Positions 34,239 to 47,402 are shown, counted from the stretch's first letter. The stretch is 64,000 nt of DNA from Pocillopora verrucosa (GCF_036669915.1 NC_089322.1:15313678-15377677); one strand, 5' to 3'. Notes: generated by a model not told the origin, from the letters alone. Made by a program: numbers and translations.

Positions 34239-36349
34239 ATGAAGGCATTCCATGTGAAGATTTTACACGTCCTGCTAATCTTAGGACCTGTAGTGGCTAA
34301 TGTCGGAAATGGTAGCCCCTTACAAAGGAAACTGAGGAAGGGTAGGATAAGCAACTGCTCACGTTTTAAAAACCGAAATAGCATAAAGAATGGAAGGCTA
34401 ATTGAAATAACTGGGACAACAAAGCCCAGATTGTAGAGAGGCAAACCTTTGTATCGTTGACTAGCTGTTATCGTATTTTATCGCCGTGGAATTTATCACC
34501 ATTTTTTTACGACATTTTTGCAACTATTTCCGCCAGAAATCAACTTCTTGTGTTAAAGAGCTACCCATTGTTCCCTTGTTATAAGATAAAAAGACTGTTT
34601 TAACAGTCATCAGAGTCTTCTATTTCGTTCTCTTCCGAATTATCAAATGTAGCTCATACGGCTAAAAATAATGTCAGTAAAAATTGAAGATTTCATTGAG
34701 TAGTCTCTGTGGACAAAACTTTTTGAGGTGAATACAACACTTGATTGAAATGATTTTTTTTTTCTGAAGAGAAATAAGTCAAAAATATTTAAAAACTTTC
34801 CATCGGGCTCTTTGAATATCAAAGTCTGTGTTATAGATGGGTTTTTCGCTAGATTGCTTTATTTGCATTAGATGTTTGTTGGAAATTAGTACGCATGTAA
34901 CACTTTTTAGCACAATATCATGAAATATCTCGAGAATGACTTGGATTTTCTCAGTATAAAGACAAGCCTGTGGGCCAGTGTGTATAACAGGAAAGTTAGC
35001 ATACAAGTCACGGGTGGGATGATCCATGAAATACCACGACTAAGGTGACAGATAAATTATTTACTCGCATAGCCAAAACCAGAGGATCATGAGGGAAGAT
35101 TTCATTTTGAATGTTTGTGTTGTTTATTTTTACACCAGGTAACAGGCAAGATATCACAGGGAACCGAAAAACTGTTTACCCTGGCAATGGGGACGAATGC
35201 TACAGAAAAAACTTTGCAGGAAATGAACCACCAGTAGGTTTGCGAGATCCAATGAACTTCAAAATAAGATACATCTGTCAAAAAGATTACCAAGAAAACG
35301 ATGATGGAACCCACTATGGAACAATGTTCGACAAGCAATTTGGAATTCCAGTATACTCGGCTTACACTCTCACGGAAAATAACGTAGACTTCAAAGAATG
35401 GGCACGCCCAAAGTGGAAACAAACCGAAGGTTAAGAAAGTTGATTTATTACATAGGGCTTGTTTTAACCCTCAGTGCTCTATGCTAAAATCAGTTCAGTG
35501 TTTTTTTGAGTAGATGGTGTAATTTGGTGTAAGTTTGATGTAGTTTAGCGCAGTATGGTTTAGCTGGCGTCCATAACAGCAATATTACTTGTACTTGGTG
35601 TAGGTTGCCTTTTTCGGTCTCCTTGGTGTAGTTTGGTCTAGCCGTCGTCCACAACAGCAATATTTATATTCTTAGCATTAGTAGTGGATGTATTTGACAT
35701 AATTCAATTTCCTTTTTAAGGCATTGGGGAACAGGGAAGCGACGAGATCTATCCCAGCCTACCATTTCACCGAGGGCACTTAGCACCTGCACGTACTTTA
35801 TCAAATACGGGCCATAGCGGTGCCGGCTTTCGATCCACTTTCGTTTACACTAATGCGGTGCCACAGCGACCAGCACTTAACAGTGGTCAGTGGTCTCAGT
35901 ATGAGAGAAGGATACGCACCTATGCCGTAAATCGTTGTACTAAGAATGATGGAACTTTATATCTCTTAACTGGAAGCTCATTTGTTCATTGGATTCCAAA
36001 TACAGACCAATTTAAGGCCAATAAGCCAAGCGAAGCACCTAAACTGGCTAATGAAGATCTTCCTCAATTCCCTGCCATAACAGTCCCCACTTCCCTGTGG
36101 ACTGCTGGCTGCTGTGTCAGAGGTGGTGAAGCTGTGGGGAATTTTGCGGTATTTGGAAACAACGCAGAAAATCCAAGTGACCTATACACTGGTCCAATGT
36201 CCATGCATACTTTGCAACGGGCATTAACAACAGATAAAGCGAGAGGCGAAACAGAGGATGAAGTCAACTTGTTTCCAGCATTCCCGGGATGTATGGATGA
36301 TGCCAACAAGGTTAAACTGGAAGGACAAAAACGAATAAGAGAGGAATAA
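34239..36349 (+). CDS. Type I secreted DNA/RNA non-specific endonuclease, copy 5
   Basis: Exons 34239-34341, 35139-35429 and 35721-36349 give 340 residues. The signal peptide has core KILHVLLILGPVVANV. The exon 1 donor is GGTAGGAT and the exon 2 donor GGTTAAGA, both weaker than in other copies. Exon 2: GLRDPMNFKIRYICQKDYQE, GTMFDKQFGIPVYSAYTLT. Exon 3: FHRGHLAPARTLSNTG (His about residue 151), TNAVPQ, LNSGQW, SLWTAGCCV, NFAVFGNN. The tail is QKRIREE, less basic than KRRRED. In SLWTAGCC the preceding Ser is Thr. No stop or frameshift, so likely functional. Confidence 0.88.
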
Positions 36350-39300
36350 AATATGGAGATTATATCATCGCACACTTTGATCGTTATCTTTTTACAGGGA
36401 TCCCTCAATCGGTTCATTACAGTTACATCGTATGTCATCGCATGACAATCGGAGCTGTATCGCCGATGATCAGTTTCGATAAAAAATATGTGTAAAAGGA
36501 GTTTGTAATGATTTAAATAAATTCCTTACTCGATGGCTCAACATAAAATACGACTGATTGCTGATTTATATACATATCTATGGCTTATTCCGGAGTGTTG
36601 CAAACTCTCCAAACGATAAAATAGGGTTAATTAAGAGATAGAGCGTGTCTCTGTATTCCCCTCTCTTATCTTTAAAGTACTACTTATGAGGGAATGGGAA
36701 TAGCAAACCACATCTCTGGACTTAGTGAATCAAGTTTGCCATACAAGTTTGTCAAGTTTAACCTGTTTTATGTTAGTTCTTCTCTTTCTCATTAATTTTC
36801 ACGACGTTGTACAACTCATGATCAGAAACTTTATTCCGCGCTCTTCGACGGTTACCCACACACAATAATAAATCAAGCTAACATGTCAATTTGAGCGAAA
36901 AACAATGGTTTAAATGCATGACTAAAGAAAGACAACTCTGTCCAATCATTAGCTTTCCTCTTATTGAGAGTGCAACTCAAATAACAACTGTCAAGTAAAT
37001 TTGTCATAACAATATTTTTACTGAAAGTTAAAAAGCATTACAAAATCGACTACTTAAATTTTTGACATATATTGAAAGTGCCTTTCTAAGAAATATCGGT
37101 GAATTCTCGGAATTTTCTGAATCTTTCCTTTTTTTGTTTCTTCCTAAGCAAGCATTGGTAGTTTGACTGGTCTAGTCATTCAAATTTTAAAAAATAAAAA
37201 AACAAAAAAGGTTTACGAAATTAAGATTAAGGAACAGCCATCAACTATTTAACAACACGCTGTCAGAAATAAGAGTCGCAATCGAATATGTTTGGATTAT
37301 GAACCTTAATTCGCCATATATTGCAAGTGCTTTTTTCGAACAAATATCGTTGAATTCTCGGAATTTTCTGAATCTCTTGTACAGGCAATAATTTCTTCCT
37401 AAGCAAGCATCCATAGCTTGACTGGTTTAGTCATTTCAATATAAAAAAAATACAAAAGCCTTACGAAATTAAGATTATGGAACAGTCATTAACTATTTAA
37501 TAACACGCTGTCAGAAATAAAAGCCGCGATCAAATATGATTGGATTATGAACCCTAACTCGCCAAAAAACGTCTCGCAACTATTAACATCAAACAGGTTA
37601 TCTTGACCTATATTTCATGGGTTACCTTAATTTTGTCTTGGTGAACTGTTGCCTAAATTTTGTGTTCGTGAAGGTTTTTCTTTCGCTTTTAATTGTGAGT
37701 AACCTCACTATTCAGAATGAAGGAGTCTTTCTTAAATGTTTAATCATCACTCTTTGTTATTGAGTTAATAATCTCCACCGTCACAGTTTACAGATTACAC
37801 ATGGAGAGTAAAAATAAGCATACGATTTTGAATATTCATAAATTAACCGTGCATATGCATCATCAAGATAATTTTCCAATCCAAAATTTCTCTTTTAAAA
37901 AGGGCAAATCCGTTTCAGCACCAACAAAAATTACAAACTGAGTTATGCAATAAAAGTAAGATAGCCTAAGAGTAGATATTTGACCCGTCAAATGAAAAAG
38001 GTTGTAGTGGATAGGAATAAAAAACACGTGCTAGGATCATTGCAGCTCAAAATGTTACGTTAAAGTCCTTCTCTGTTCATTAGGTTTCTATTTGTTTATA
38101 ATTCCTTTACCACTGCTAAAAAAAAATATATATTTTTAACAGGTAGAGGAGCAATCATCATCCAGTGAATCTTTCAGGCCACTGATGTATCTCTGAGAAG
38201 CCAAACATCGGCTCACTGCAATGACTCTTTGAGTTATAAACGCTCTCTTCCTCGAACAATTAAACTCTTTTTCATTTGCTGTAGTCTTGTGCATGGCTTT
38301 GGTTCTTTTCAGTGGTGATGATCAGTGAAGCAATTAAAAGGTGGCAAAATATGGAGCAAGATTCAGCCCGGCAAAATATCCGATTTATTTACCCGTTTGT
38401 TCATCCGACGATATTCGGTAATATTTGATTACTAAGAGTTTCTTTCAAAAGTTATGAAAGTTCATCGTGTCAATATGTCGTCTTTGGTGCGAGTGTGACT
38501 GCTAAACCTTTCTAAATTTTTAGGCATCCTCTGCAAAAAGACAACGTGAAATGATTAAACTCTGCGTTTTCTGGAGAACGTGAACGGCGACGGCTATTTT
38601 TTTAAATTTATATTTTTAAGTTAACGCTGCGTTCTATATTTAGTTTCGGGATGACAATGAGAAACAAACTAAATTACTTTAGAGTATCACCAGATTCTCA
38701 GGCAAAATATAATTTTATGGTTTAATCGACGTTGTCCACTGCTAAAGAGCTGGAGTAGGGTATTTCGATAATTCAGGAGGTCATTTTCGGAGTTGTAGTT
38801 AATAGACAGGGCGACTTAACGCAAAACAACGGAACGTACTAAAGTAAATTATCGGATAAAATGTTGGCTACGTAAAATCATGGCATTAGTGAATTTCTAG
38901 ATAACTAATACTGTCCAAAAGCAATTTTAAAAAGTGTCAAGTTGGCCATCATAAACTCGTGAAGTGGGATTTGATGGTAGCTTGAAAAAAAAGTGCTAAA
39001 ATCTATGCAATTCGTTATTTTTCCCGGACACTCAGCTTTGTACCAAACGTTGGCGATGAGAGTTTAATAGAGACAACTTTTACATTTAAGGTTTTTTGGG
39101 TTATTATCAACAGTTTGTAATTATTTCCAATTCATACAATTATTTTTTTATCTCAACCTCCATTAGATATTTTTTTTCAAAGATATGTTAGAATTTATGA
39201 AATATATCAAGTACTTGTTAACCTCAAGAACTTGAAATATTTCTCGGACTTCTCAGGGAACAGGTTCTGAATGGGGTGATGGCTTTTACGCCTAAGGATT

Positions 39301-40008
39301 AAAATTTGGCGCGTTTTACAAATAGCGGTTGATTTCTTTCTGTGACGGTTGGAAACAAAGTTTTACGGTTAAGTTTTTAACAACTAACGTTTAAAATTGT
39401 CAATCCTTGACGCACGATGGCAAATTAACCTTTCTTGACCATTAAACGGCTGACAGTTAACTCCATTGAACCCGAAGCAAAGTTAAAAGAAATAAACCTT
39501 AGATATGAACGCGAATACACTTCTTTGCAAGACCCAGAAATAGTACAAAAACCAAAAAGAAAAGGTGGCAGTAACACCTTGGTAAGAAACGCAACTATAT
39601 GTTTGTGTGAAACCTGCTTCTTTCTTATAAAAATAGGTTCTACGATTTAGTTTTTATCCGTCGGTAAACTCGAGCAAAGAGCTAAGTGAAGTTATTTCGA
39701 AGGGCAACTGACTGAGGTTATTAATTAAACATGAACAAATGTTTGAAATATGAGGTGTTCAAAGCCCTTTTAAGTGCGGGGTCATGACTAGAACATTAAA
39801 AAAATTCACTCAATGTCTAAAGAATTAGTTGAGTGCACTCTGTGTAGCGAAATAGTTATTTTTCTACCGTGTGATTGGACCATCTGTTCAACCGGCAAAA
39901 GTCTACCAAAAAATTTTGGCATAAGAAATTTGTTACTGGTTAACTATTCCATTCGTTTTCGTCAACTTGCGAAGACTAAACCTTGCCTGACTTGGCTTTA
40001 CGGCCGAG
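36350..40008. other. Intergenic, end of block 3 and start of block 4
   Basis: Type I 3' flank, a partial local duplication (the stretch about 37060-37310 is repeated at about 37320-37560), a type II exon-1 relic (37717-37813), then from about 38490 the upstream flank of the next type A gene, with the TTAACC-type repeat near 39260-39470. No gene recognised. Confidence 0.55.
37717..37813 (+). pseudogene. Type II exon-1 relic, block 3
   Basis: 97 bp with ATG, but an in-frame TAA after MKESFLNV, and the donor changed from GTAAGC to ATAAGC. The same-length match to exon 1 at 53008 shows it was once a working first exon. Confidence 0.65.
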
Positions 40009-43000
40009 ATGGACGCCATAATTGTAAAGAGTTTGCTCTTCCTGCTAATATTTGGACTGGTAGAGTCTAACGTGGTGGAAGGGGGCCCACACCCGATGAA
40101 ACACAAAACCGGTTAGATACAAGATACATTTTCTATAGACTCCAAGAACTTCGAAACTAGCAAAAATAGAGTAAGGACCTTTCTATAATAATTTTTTTAA
40201 CATCTTTAGGTACGAGGGACGGTCGGTTTCTCATTGGGAACAGCTTAAAGGCACACGATGTACCAGGATTGCGTAAAAGTGTCCAAAATGATTGCGAGAA
40301 CACTCACGTCGAAGAGTTCTTTCCTAGTGGGACACTGCCAGTGGGTTTACGTGAGAACCAAGAAAGAATGGTCTTCATTTGCCAACAGAAAAATAGAAAG
40401 AAATTCAGCCTGGAAAAAGAAACCTTCTACACATCGCTTTTCGATCAAGGTCGGGGAATTCCGGTATATTCAGCCTACAAACTCACATCAGACAACACGA
40501 ATTATGAACGGAGATGTCGCCCAACATGGCAAGAAAACGAAGGTATACTGAAAAATAAATAACAAATACCAAATGAGGGGGGAGGGCTCCATTCAACTTC
40601 CAACCCTTGTACCACGATTAGGTCTCAATTAGCTTGCGCTCTACAGGTTGAGATATAGGAAGCACCGAGAGGCTGAGGGTCACAGAGTCATCAGTGTCTT
40701 AGAGCTACTGTTAAGTGTTTTTACCCTCTCTAAATAAAGCCTATTATTATTAGAGGCAATGCAACAAATTAGTGGCGTATTAACATTAATAGCTTATATA
40801 TTGTAGTTACAGATTATGACCATCTTCTCATTGTAGTTGTATATGCCTGTGCGCGCTTAATTTACTTCATCTACCATGCACTGTAAAATTAAAAGAGTTG
40901 ATTTGGCCCCAAAAATGGGGCCAAAACGAGTGAGTCCAGTTTGGCACTCGCTTAGGGTCAATTCGGCCCCATTGAAATGGGGCTGTTTTTGGCACCAATT
41001 TTGGGGCCGAATTGACCCTGTTGTAGGGGCCAAATCGGACCATGTGAAGGGTAAATTTGAAAAATACAGGGGCCACTTTGAAATTTATAGGGGCCAAAAC
41101 AGCCCCCGAAATTTCAGCCCTCTCACAAATGGCCCCTTTAAAAAGAGCCAATTCAGCTCCAATGTGGGCCACTTCAGAAGTAGAGGGCTCTTTCCTCTCC
41201 ATGCTGATTTTCCCCCTTACATTCAAATAATGAAAATACACCACATACTTTATCTTTCAAACACTCATTTATTAGGTTCTAGATATTGTTTATGTAAAAA
41301 CCTTTTACGCTACCTGATTTTACAGTTATTACAAATCTTAATTGTGGTATAAAACAGACAAACTTTGAAACATCATGTGAAAGAATATAACATACATACA
41401 TATTTAACATTAATTCAACCATTTTCTAAAATAGATCTCTTCCCTAAATCAGTATACTTCTTAACAGTGCAAGCATTGCAAGAAATTACACCCAAGAGAC
41501 ACTTGTGAGTAAAGCTTCCCTTTTCAATGACTTAGCAAATGTGGTAATGTAAAGCAGCTTATAATTAAGACTGATTTAAAGTACAGAAAATTATCAAAAT
41601 CAGACAGAGGCAACAAATGGTCCAGTTCCTGCACAAGAATATAGATCTTGTTTGATTTGTGCATATGAAAAACAAAGAGCCTTAGAGCAGCAAAGAGTAT
41701 TCTTCCAGTGGATGTGAGAATACATGCACTCATATTGCTACTTTAGATATTATCAAAATATAAACTATCAGCAAGTACTACCACAGGCATTTGCCAAGTC
41801 ATTGAAAATAGAGGAAACAGTGACAAGAGTCTGCCTGTGCCCAATTTCAAGCAATGCTTGCTCTAAAAAAAGTCAAAATTGCCTTTGACCGATTGTAAGA
41901 AAATATAAATGAGCCAAGTAACCCAATGAGAGCATCAAGAATCTTTTCTTGTGAGAAGTGACAAAATTACACTTCCTTCTGTTACTATATTCAGGTGATT
42001 GATGTATTGAAGATCTCCAACAATTAAAATTTGTGATTATTTTGCAATTTTTTAGTTTAAGGCAAGAGATTCAGCACCACAAAATTGTCTCTCTTCACTG
42101 CAAGCAGAAGAGGTGAAGCAATAGATTTTTTAGACCATACCAATCCATTCAGTTTCCAAGTCAACTTAGTCTAGTATCCTGCTAACCATACAAGGATACT
42201 CTGCAATAATTTTTTTTTTGCAATCCACTGTTGCTCAGAGTACTTTAGGCTGCTGATGAGATATCCCTTCTGGGTATCCAACTCTACTGAGGCAGAGAAC
42301 TGTACAAAAAAACAAACAAATGATCAAATTAATTTGTTGTTGGAGAACAGTAAATTTTTGCAACTACAAAGTTGCAAAATATTTGTAAGCAAACTGTGCA
42401 TAAGAAGTAAAAACACAATAATGGTGATCATCAATGATGTATTTTCACCAAACTGTATATGTACTTATCACGAAAAGAAATCATACCTCTATGCACTTCA
42501 GTTTTAGTTCAGTATTCATGAATAAATAAGGATTGCTTGTAGACTTAAAAAACAAAACAAAGAAAAGTTTCTTACCCTCGATGGTAGTTGGAATTTTGAA
42601 AGCCATTCAGGAGGAACCTGTAGGTAAATATTTGTTTTCAAAAAAATTAAACTGTCTGATAACATCCTATCAATTCACTAATTTTTCAATTTACCAGATT
42701 TAAAAATTGGGTTTACTTTGTTTTATGCATGGTGCAAGTAAATACATATCTAATATATTTCAATAAAAATAAAGCAAATCTCGCCATTTTTGTAGGTGCA
42801 ATCCCGGAGATTTGTCATCTTTAACTGACCAACTGGCACCTTGTATGTTTTCCTTTAGGATATAATCGAAAGAAAGTAATCGATAATGTACTCTTCACCA
42901 TCCTGCTAAGTTTAATATACAAGAACTTACTTAGACAGTGCTCAGTTCTGTCGCCTCGTCCGTAAAACAGAGATCCTTGGGCGATTTACCCTTTTCTTTC

Positions 43001-45609
43001 GGTGCCAATGTGACCTTTAAATTTTCATAATCGCTGATGTTATCTGAATCATCTATCGACGTTTGAACGGTCTTACTCGAAGGACTTGATTCTGCACGCT
43101 GAAAGAGTGAGAGCCAAAAAATCAGCTTAAGTGGATGCAAACAAAGACATAGACATAAAAATATCAGTTCATCTTTTCAAGAAAAAGATTAAGAATTCAG
43201 AGTGAGAGATCCTAAAATCAGAGAATCTTGAAATAAGTTAAATCCATCTTGTGCAAATGCAGTATTCGAACTGTAACCGTCTCTATCTCTCGGCGCCAAA
43301 ATTTGATCACATGACTTTTGTTGCGAAACCGCTGAGACTCAACAAGACTCGGGAGAAGAGGCGAAGCATTCATGCGTCAAATTCTCTGGTGGGAAAATTA
43401 ATTATCGTACCGACGAAGAACTCGTGTCATCTCTAGGTTCAGCGTTCACTGCAATCAATTTCTTGAGCTTTGGACGCTCTTTTATAATAGGGATGTAGTG
43501 CCTTGGTACGTCTGCATCTTGGGCGATGGCAAGGAGATCTTGGCCATCGCAACCGTCTTTTTCTGCAAGATAAGATACGAACAAAGATCAATGGAGCGGT
43601 CAAGTTTGTGAATGTAAAGTTGCAGTAAAATACGTTGTTAAGAAATTTCTTTTGCCTACCTTTCCTTTCTTAAATCTCATTCCATGCGACTGTAGCCAAG
43701 AAACAGCCTCTTCAGTGACGAATTCGCTGCTATAATTCATTATTGTGTCCGACGCACGTGGTCTAGGTTCGACTAATGCCATTACAGGCAGCTCACGCTC
43801 ACGTCTCGAGAAAAAGCCAACGATTAATTCGTTGTGTGACTCGGTGTTCAGTTACGAGAGGAACCGTTGAAAATTTGAACACTTTATAAGGAATAGTATA
43901 GGGAACGAAATATGGTCGAAAAAAGAAAATTATTTTTATATTTTCTTTTTTTTTCAAAAATTGCACCTCGTTGGGGCCAAATTGTTCAATCCTACTTGGC
44001 TCTTGGAAGGGCCAAATTGAAAAAAAGTTCCAAAGTAGAATTCATAGGGGCCAATTCAGATTTTGGAAGGGTCGAAATGGTACCTGTCCCGCCCGTTTTG
44101 GCTCAAATAGTCCAAAACGAACCTTGATGGGCCAAACTGGCCCTCGAGAAATTGGGGCCAATTTGGCTTTTGGGGTCAATTTGGCTCTTTTCATTTTACA
44201 GTGTGGTACCTGATTAACCATTGATCCATCTTGCTACACTTGATTGTAAGTAACACAAACCGCTTTGCTATAAATAATTGACCAAGCCTAAATATGCAAA
44301 ATAAGACCTAAAATGTGACAAAAAGAAACCTACGAGATAAGACTAATTTGAAAAAGCTACAAGAACACGAAAACTAAACGAAGCAAACACAATTACGTGA
44401 TCTTGGGCTTTGATCTCATGTCGTGTTTTCCATGCTGCAAACTTGTTTCGCCACGGGACTCTCAGGTAATCTCGTCCTATTACACATAGAATAACCACAT
44501 GCACAATGAGTACAGGTGATAATTCCTCCACTACACTTTCCCTGATAGAAAGCTAATAATCAGCAATTAAGCAAGCCTTAATCTATCTAGAATTGTGGAT
44601 CTTGAATTTGATGAAAATGGCTTGATGGTGACGATGATGATGATGGCAGATGATTTATTTGAAACAAACTCTATTGTTAACTTATGAAAACTGAACGCAA
44701 CTAGAATATAGCGGAAATTTGATTCCTGTGATTTTTTGATCTTCACCAAAAGTGAACAATTTTCACAAAGTTGAGCTCAACCGACAGAGGAGCCTTCAGT
44801 GATGAAACAAAGAAGTTTTCATTTTAAATTTATTCAACCCCATTTAATATTATAGTAAATAGAGGGTATTGAATTAACCACCTTTTCTCCCTTTTAAAGG
44901 TATTAGGAACCAGGTAGGAAAAGACACATACCCACCGGCACCTTGGCAAAGAGGCCACTTGGCCCCAGCACACACTTTATCAAGTGACAAAGTGGCCTTT
45001 CGTTCTACTTTTAGATACACGAACGCCTTTCCCCAGCGTCCATCTTTTAATGCTGGTGAATGGTCCAAGTTTGAGAAAAGAATACGAAAGTATGCAGAAG
45101 TGTGCACTAAAGATGACAAAGGAGTGCTCTATCTTTTAAGTGGAACTGCATTTATTGATGTTGATGCTCATATCGAGATGGATAAAAATGGAAAGGTTAT
45201 AGTAAGCAGCGACAATCATATAGAAAAGCTGCCTGGGGAAGGTGATAACGATGAAATATATGTTCCTAAGTCAGTTTGGACTGCCGGATGCTGTGTCGGT
45301 ACTTCTTCTCCAAATCATGCTATAGAAAGTTTTGCAGTGATCGGTAACAATGTCAAAGAACGAAATAAAATGCATACGCAACAAATTTCTGTTAAAATCC
45401 TCCAAAAGATTCTTGAGCAAGACCAGTTCAGAGGTAAAGAAGTCCTTCTATATCCTAATAATCCACGCTGTGTAGAGAACAACTTGGAAAAGCTACCCGA
45501 GTATGTTAAAGGAGATCCAAAGGAAGAAGAAGAAGAAGAAGAAGAAGAAGAAGAAGAAGAGAAAGAAGAAAAGGAAGAGAGGGAGGAAAATAAGATGGAG
45601 GAAGATTAA
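40009..45609 (+). CDS. Type A secreted DNA/RNA non-specific endonuclease, only intact type A copy
   Basis: Exons 40009-40111, 40210-40542 and 44900-45609 give 381 residues. Exon 1: signal peptide (core SLLFLLIFGLVES), donor GGTTAGAT. Exon 2 is longer than in type I, with GTLPVGLRENQ, FICQQKN, FYTSLFDQGRGIPVYSAYKLT. Exon 3: WQRGHLAPAHTLSS (His about residue 165), YTNAFPQRPSFNAGEW, FEKRIRKYA, SVWTAGCCV, SFAVIGNN, then a tail of about 13 Glu in a row plus EKEEKEEREE ending MEED. Intron 2 is 4.4 kb and carries a transposon and a LINE tail; it must be spliced out across them. The acidic tail could bind cations or basic partners or keep the enzyme off nucleic acid; that is inference. Confidence 0.88.
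40673..40751 (+). mobile_element. 5'-truncated LINE tail in intron 2
   Basis: About 79 bp, absent from the paralogous intron (3390), ending in CTAAATAAAGCCTATTATTATT, a poly(A)-signal-like and ATT-repeat 3' end typical of CR1/L2-type LINEs. AGAGG is present on both sides (40668-40672 and 40752-40756) as a short target duplication. Confidence 0.55.
40879..44203. mobile_element. 3.3-kb TIR DNA transposon in intron 2 of the type A gene
   Basis: The ends are inverted repeats of about 30 bp: the left starts CACTGTAAAATTAAAAGAG, and the right, reverse-complemented, starts CACTGTAAAATGAAAAGAG. TG dinucleotides flank it (40877-40878, 44204-44205), a possible 2-bp target duplication. Inside each end are several subterminal copies of a GGGGCCAAATTG-like motif (40910-41110 and 43965-44180). 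The paralogous intron at about 3520-3905 lacks the insert. Ends and subterminal repeats recall CACTA/EnSpm-type elements; that label is tentative, as no transposase was recognised. Confidence 0.6.
42931..43782 (-). CDS. Putative exons of a SAM-like-domain gene inside the transposon
   Basis: Three minus-strand segments have splice signals: 43660-43782 (ATG start, ends FKKGK then GTAGGC), 43411-43562 (after TTATCTTGCAG, ends before GTACGA) and 42931-43098 (after CTTTCAG, ends at TAA). The second and third join in phase 0; the first and second do not join in frame as drawn, by one base. AVSWLQSHGM with EKDGCDGQDLLAIAQ and IIKERPKLKKLI recalls a SAM domain (WL..., DG..LL..., R.K...I). It is followed by a Ser/Asp-rich part. 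Further exon-like pieces with good splice sites lie near 42560-42610 and 42180-42300. May be a captured host gene fragment or element-encoded; function unknown. Confidence 0.35.
45520..45600 (+). repeat. GAA microsatellite coding the acidic tail
   Basis: Near-pure GAA triplets in the last exon of the type A gene, giving a Glu run. The length is likely variable between alleles. Compare 5588-5700. Confidence 0.8.
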
Positions 45610-46723
45610 TATTTCGCATCTAAAGAATTTGAACACAGAAACGTGATTGTTCAACAATGATTGGACAATATTGGCCCTCAGTCGTTTTTATACTGCCACG
45701 ACCTAGGCCAATATTCCCCTGTGCGACCCTCACATTCGGTCAGTAAGAAGTTAATATTAACCGAACCTGGGATAAATAATTGTTTCGGTATAATTATTCA
45801 AGTCATTTAATTAAGAAAATATATTCCATTTTATCCTTTTTCTTTGCATCTAATTTGCCGCGCATCACAGGAAAGATACATTAAGCCTGGCGTTTAGATC
45901 ACATGATAGATCAGGAGATTGTACGTGCGGAATTGAAACAACTAAAGGCTTTTCCTGTTCTACGAGAAAACATTTTAAACGCAGGCTTTCGATGTCAAAC
46001 TATAGTTCAGCTATAGTTGAATTTACCCGTAAAAGTTTGAGGATCCATGCTATTCTCATTTGCGCGATTTGATCAAACAGAGATGTGACGCAATCTTCAT
46101 CCAACTGAGCTATTTAAGTTGCCACTCAAAAGCGACTCTGGCTGAGGTAGCGCAAAAAAAAGCAAAAGGCACGAAGCAATGTGCTGCTTTGTAACCTCTA
46201 AGACTCGTTGAGACTAGTAGAGACTAGTTGACCCACAAGAACCCTCGACTTGTGGTGAGAGGGTCTGGTTACGAGACATTTGTAATTATAATGCAGTCTC
46301 TTTGATGTACCATGCAGGCCCAAGACAATTCTTCTTCCTTTATAGTTGTGGTTTTCACTGTTATCTTTTAATCAAGCGTTAGCTTCCAGGATTCCAGTGA
46401 TTAAACTATTTCAAGATGTAAAAGATGGAAAGTGTGTAAGAGCCTTATGGGGGATCAAGTAACTTTTATCGTCTCACAATCAAAATTCTCCCCTCTTCCC
46501 AACCTCCACCCTACCTCCCCCCAGCCCCCCTTCCCCTTAACTCGTCGTAAGCCACAACTGATTACCGGTCCTTTAGTCAGAAGTAATGGCCTCAAGTAAA
46601 TTCTTCAAATTTTTTAACCGCAAACAGGTGCACTTGACCCATAGGTCTCGGGTTAGTCTTTGTCTCGAAACCTGTTTTCGTGAAGGCTTCTTTCCTTTTT
46701 TGTAAGAAAACTTTTTCTTTAGG

Positions 46724-46824
46724 ATGGAAGGGCCTATTAGAGGGCTTATGGTTTACTCAATGTTTTTTCCTTTTTATGAAATTGACAATTACTGCGGGTC
46801 ACAGACTACCCAAAGATACTAAAC
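46724..46824 (+). pseudogene. Orphan signal-peptide exon (MEGP type), block 4
   Basis: It has both an ATG and a good donor (AAAC|GTAAGC), but is 101 bp, one longer than the block 3 copy. The extra T in the run after MVYSM shifts the frame before the hydrophobic core, so no signal peptide is made. No cognate exons 2 or 3. Confidence 0.55.
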
Positions 46825-47178
46825 GTAAGCTATACGATTCTAAGCACTGCTCTGAGCAAACCATTTTTACAGATATCGTATCATTACACGCAAAAGGCTC
46901 AGGGCAGCTCTGAACGCATCAAAATGCTCTGGTATTGCCCTTCTAATTGCAGTGTGCCCAAAGCGCTATCTATACAATGGTACCCGCTGCAATTTTAACA
47001 AGGTATCAGCTAATGTCAGTTACTCTAATTCAATCTCCTGTGCAAAACGATTTTGAGATAATTTTCAAGGTTTAAACTGGGCTAGTCACCCCGGACAATG
47101 TCTGCGTTATCAGTACAGTATCTTTCTAGCAAGATGGGAGAGTTGTCGTATCGGTCATATGTGGAATGTGAAATGTGG

Positions 47179-47402
47179 TAATTTTGTATTATTAACTGGG
47201 TTGGTAACTAAAATTGGCCACCGTAGAGAGTTTAAAAGCTGACGTTTCGAGCGTTAGTCCTTCGTTCATCGCTCTAACGAAGGGCTTAAGCTCGAAAGGT
47301 CAGCTTCTAAACTCTATACGGTGGCCAATTTACGTTATCAACTCAGTTAATAGTACTAAATTACTCTGCTATACTCTCCCACCTACGCAGTAGCCCTCTT
47401 TG
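47179..47402. mobile_element. Fold-back element, block 4 copy
   Basis: Arms AATTGGCCACCGTAGAGAGT..TTTAAAAGCTGACGTTTCGA and the inverse, right end TATACTCTCCCACCTACGCA then AGCCCTCTTTG. Flanked by ATGTGGAATGTGAAATGTGG and CTATGTGTGAAATGTGG. Confidence 0.65.

Noticed and set aside
40876-41352. Open frames on both strands near the left end of the transposon
   Set aside because: They read the GGGGCC-type subterminal repeats and show no protein motif.
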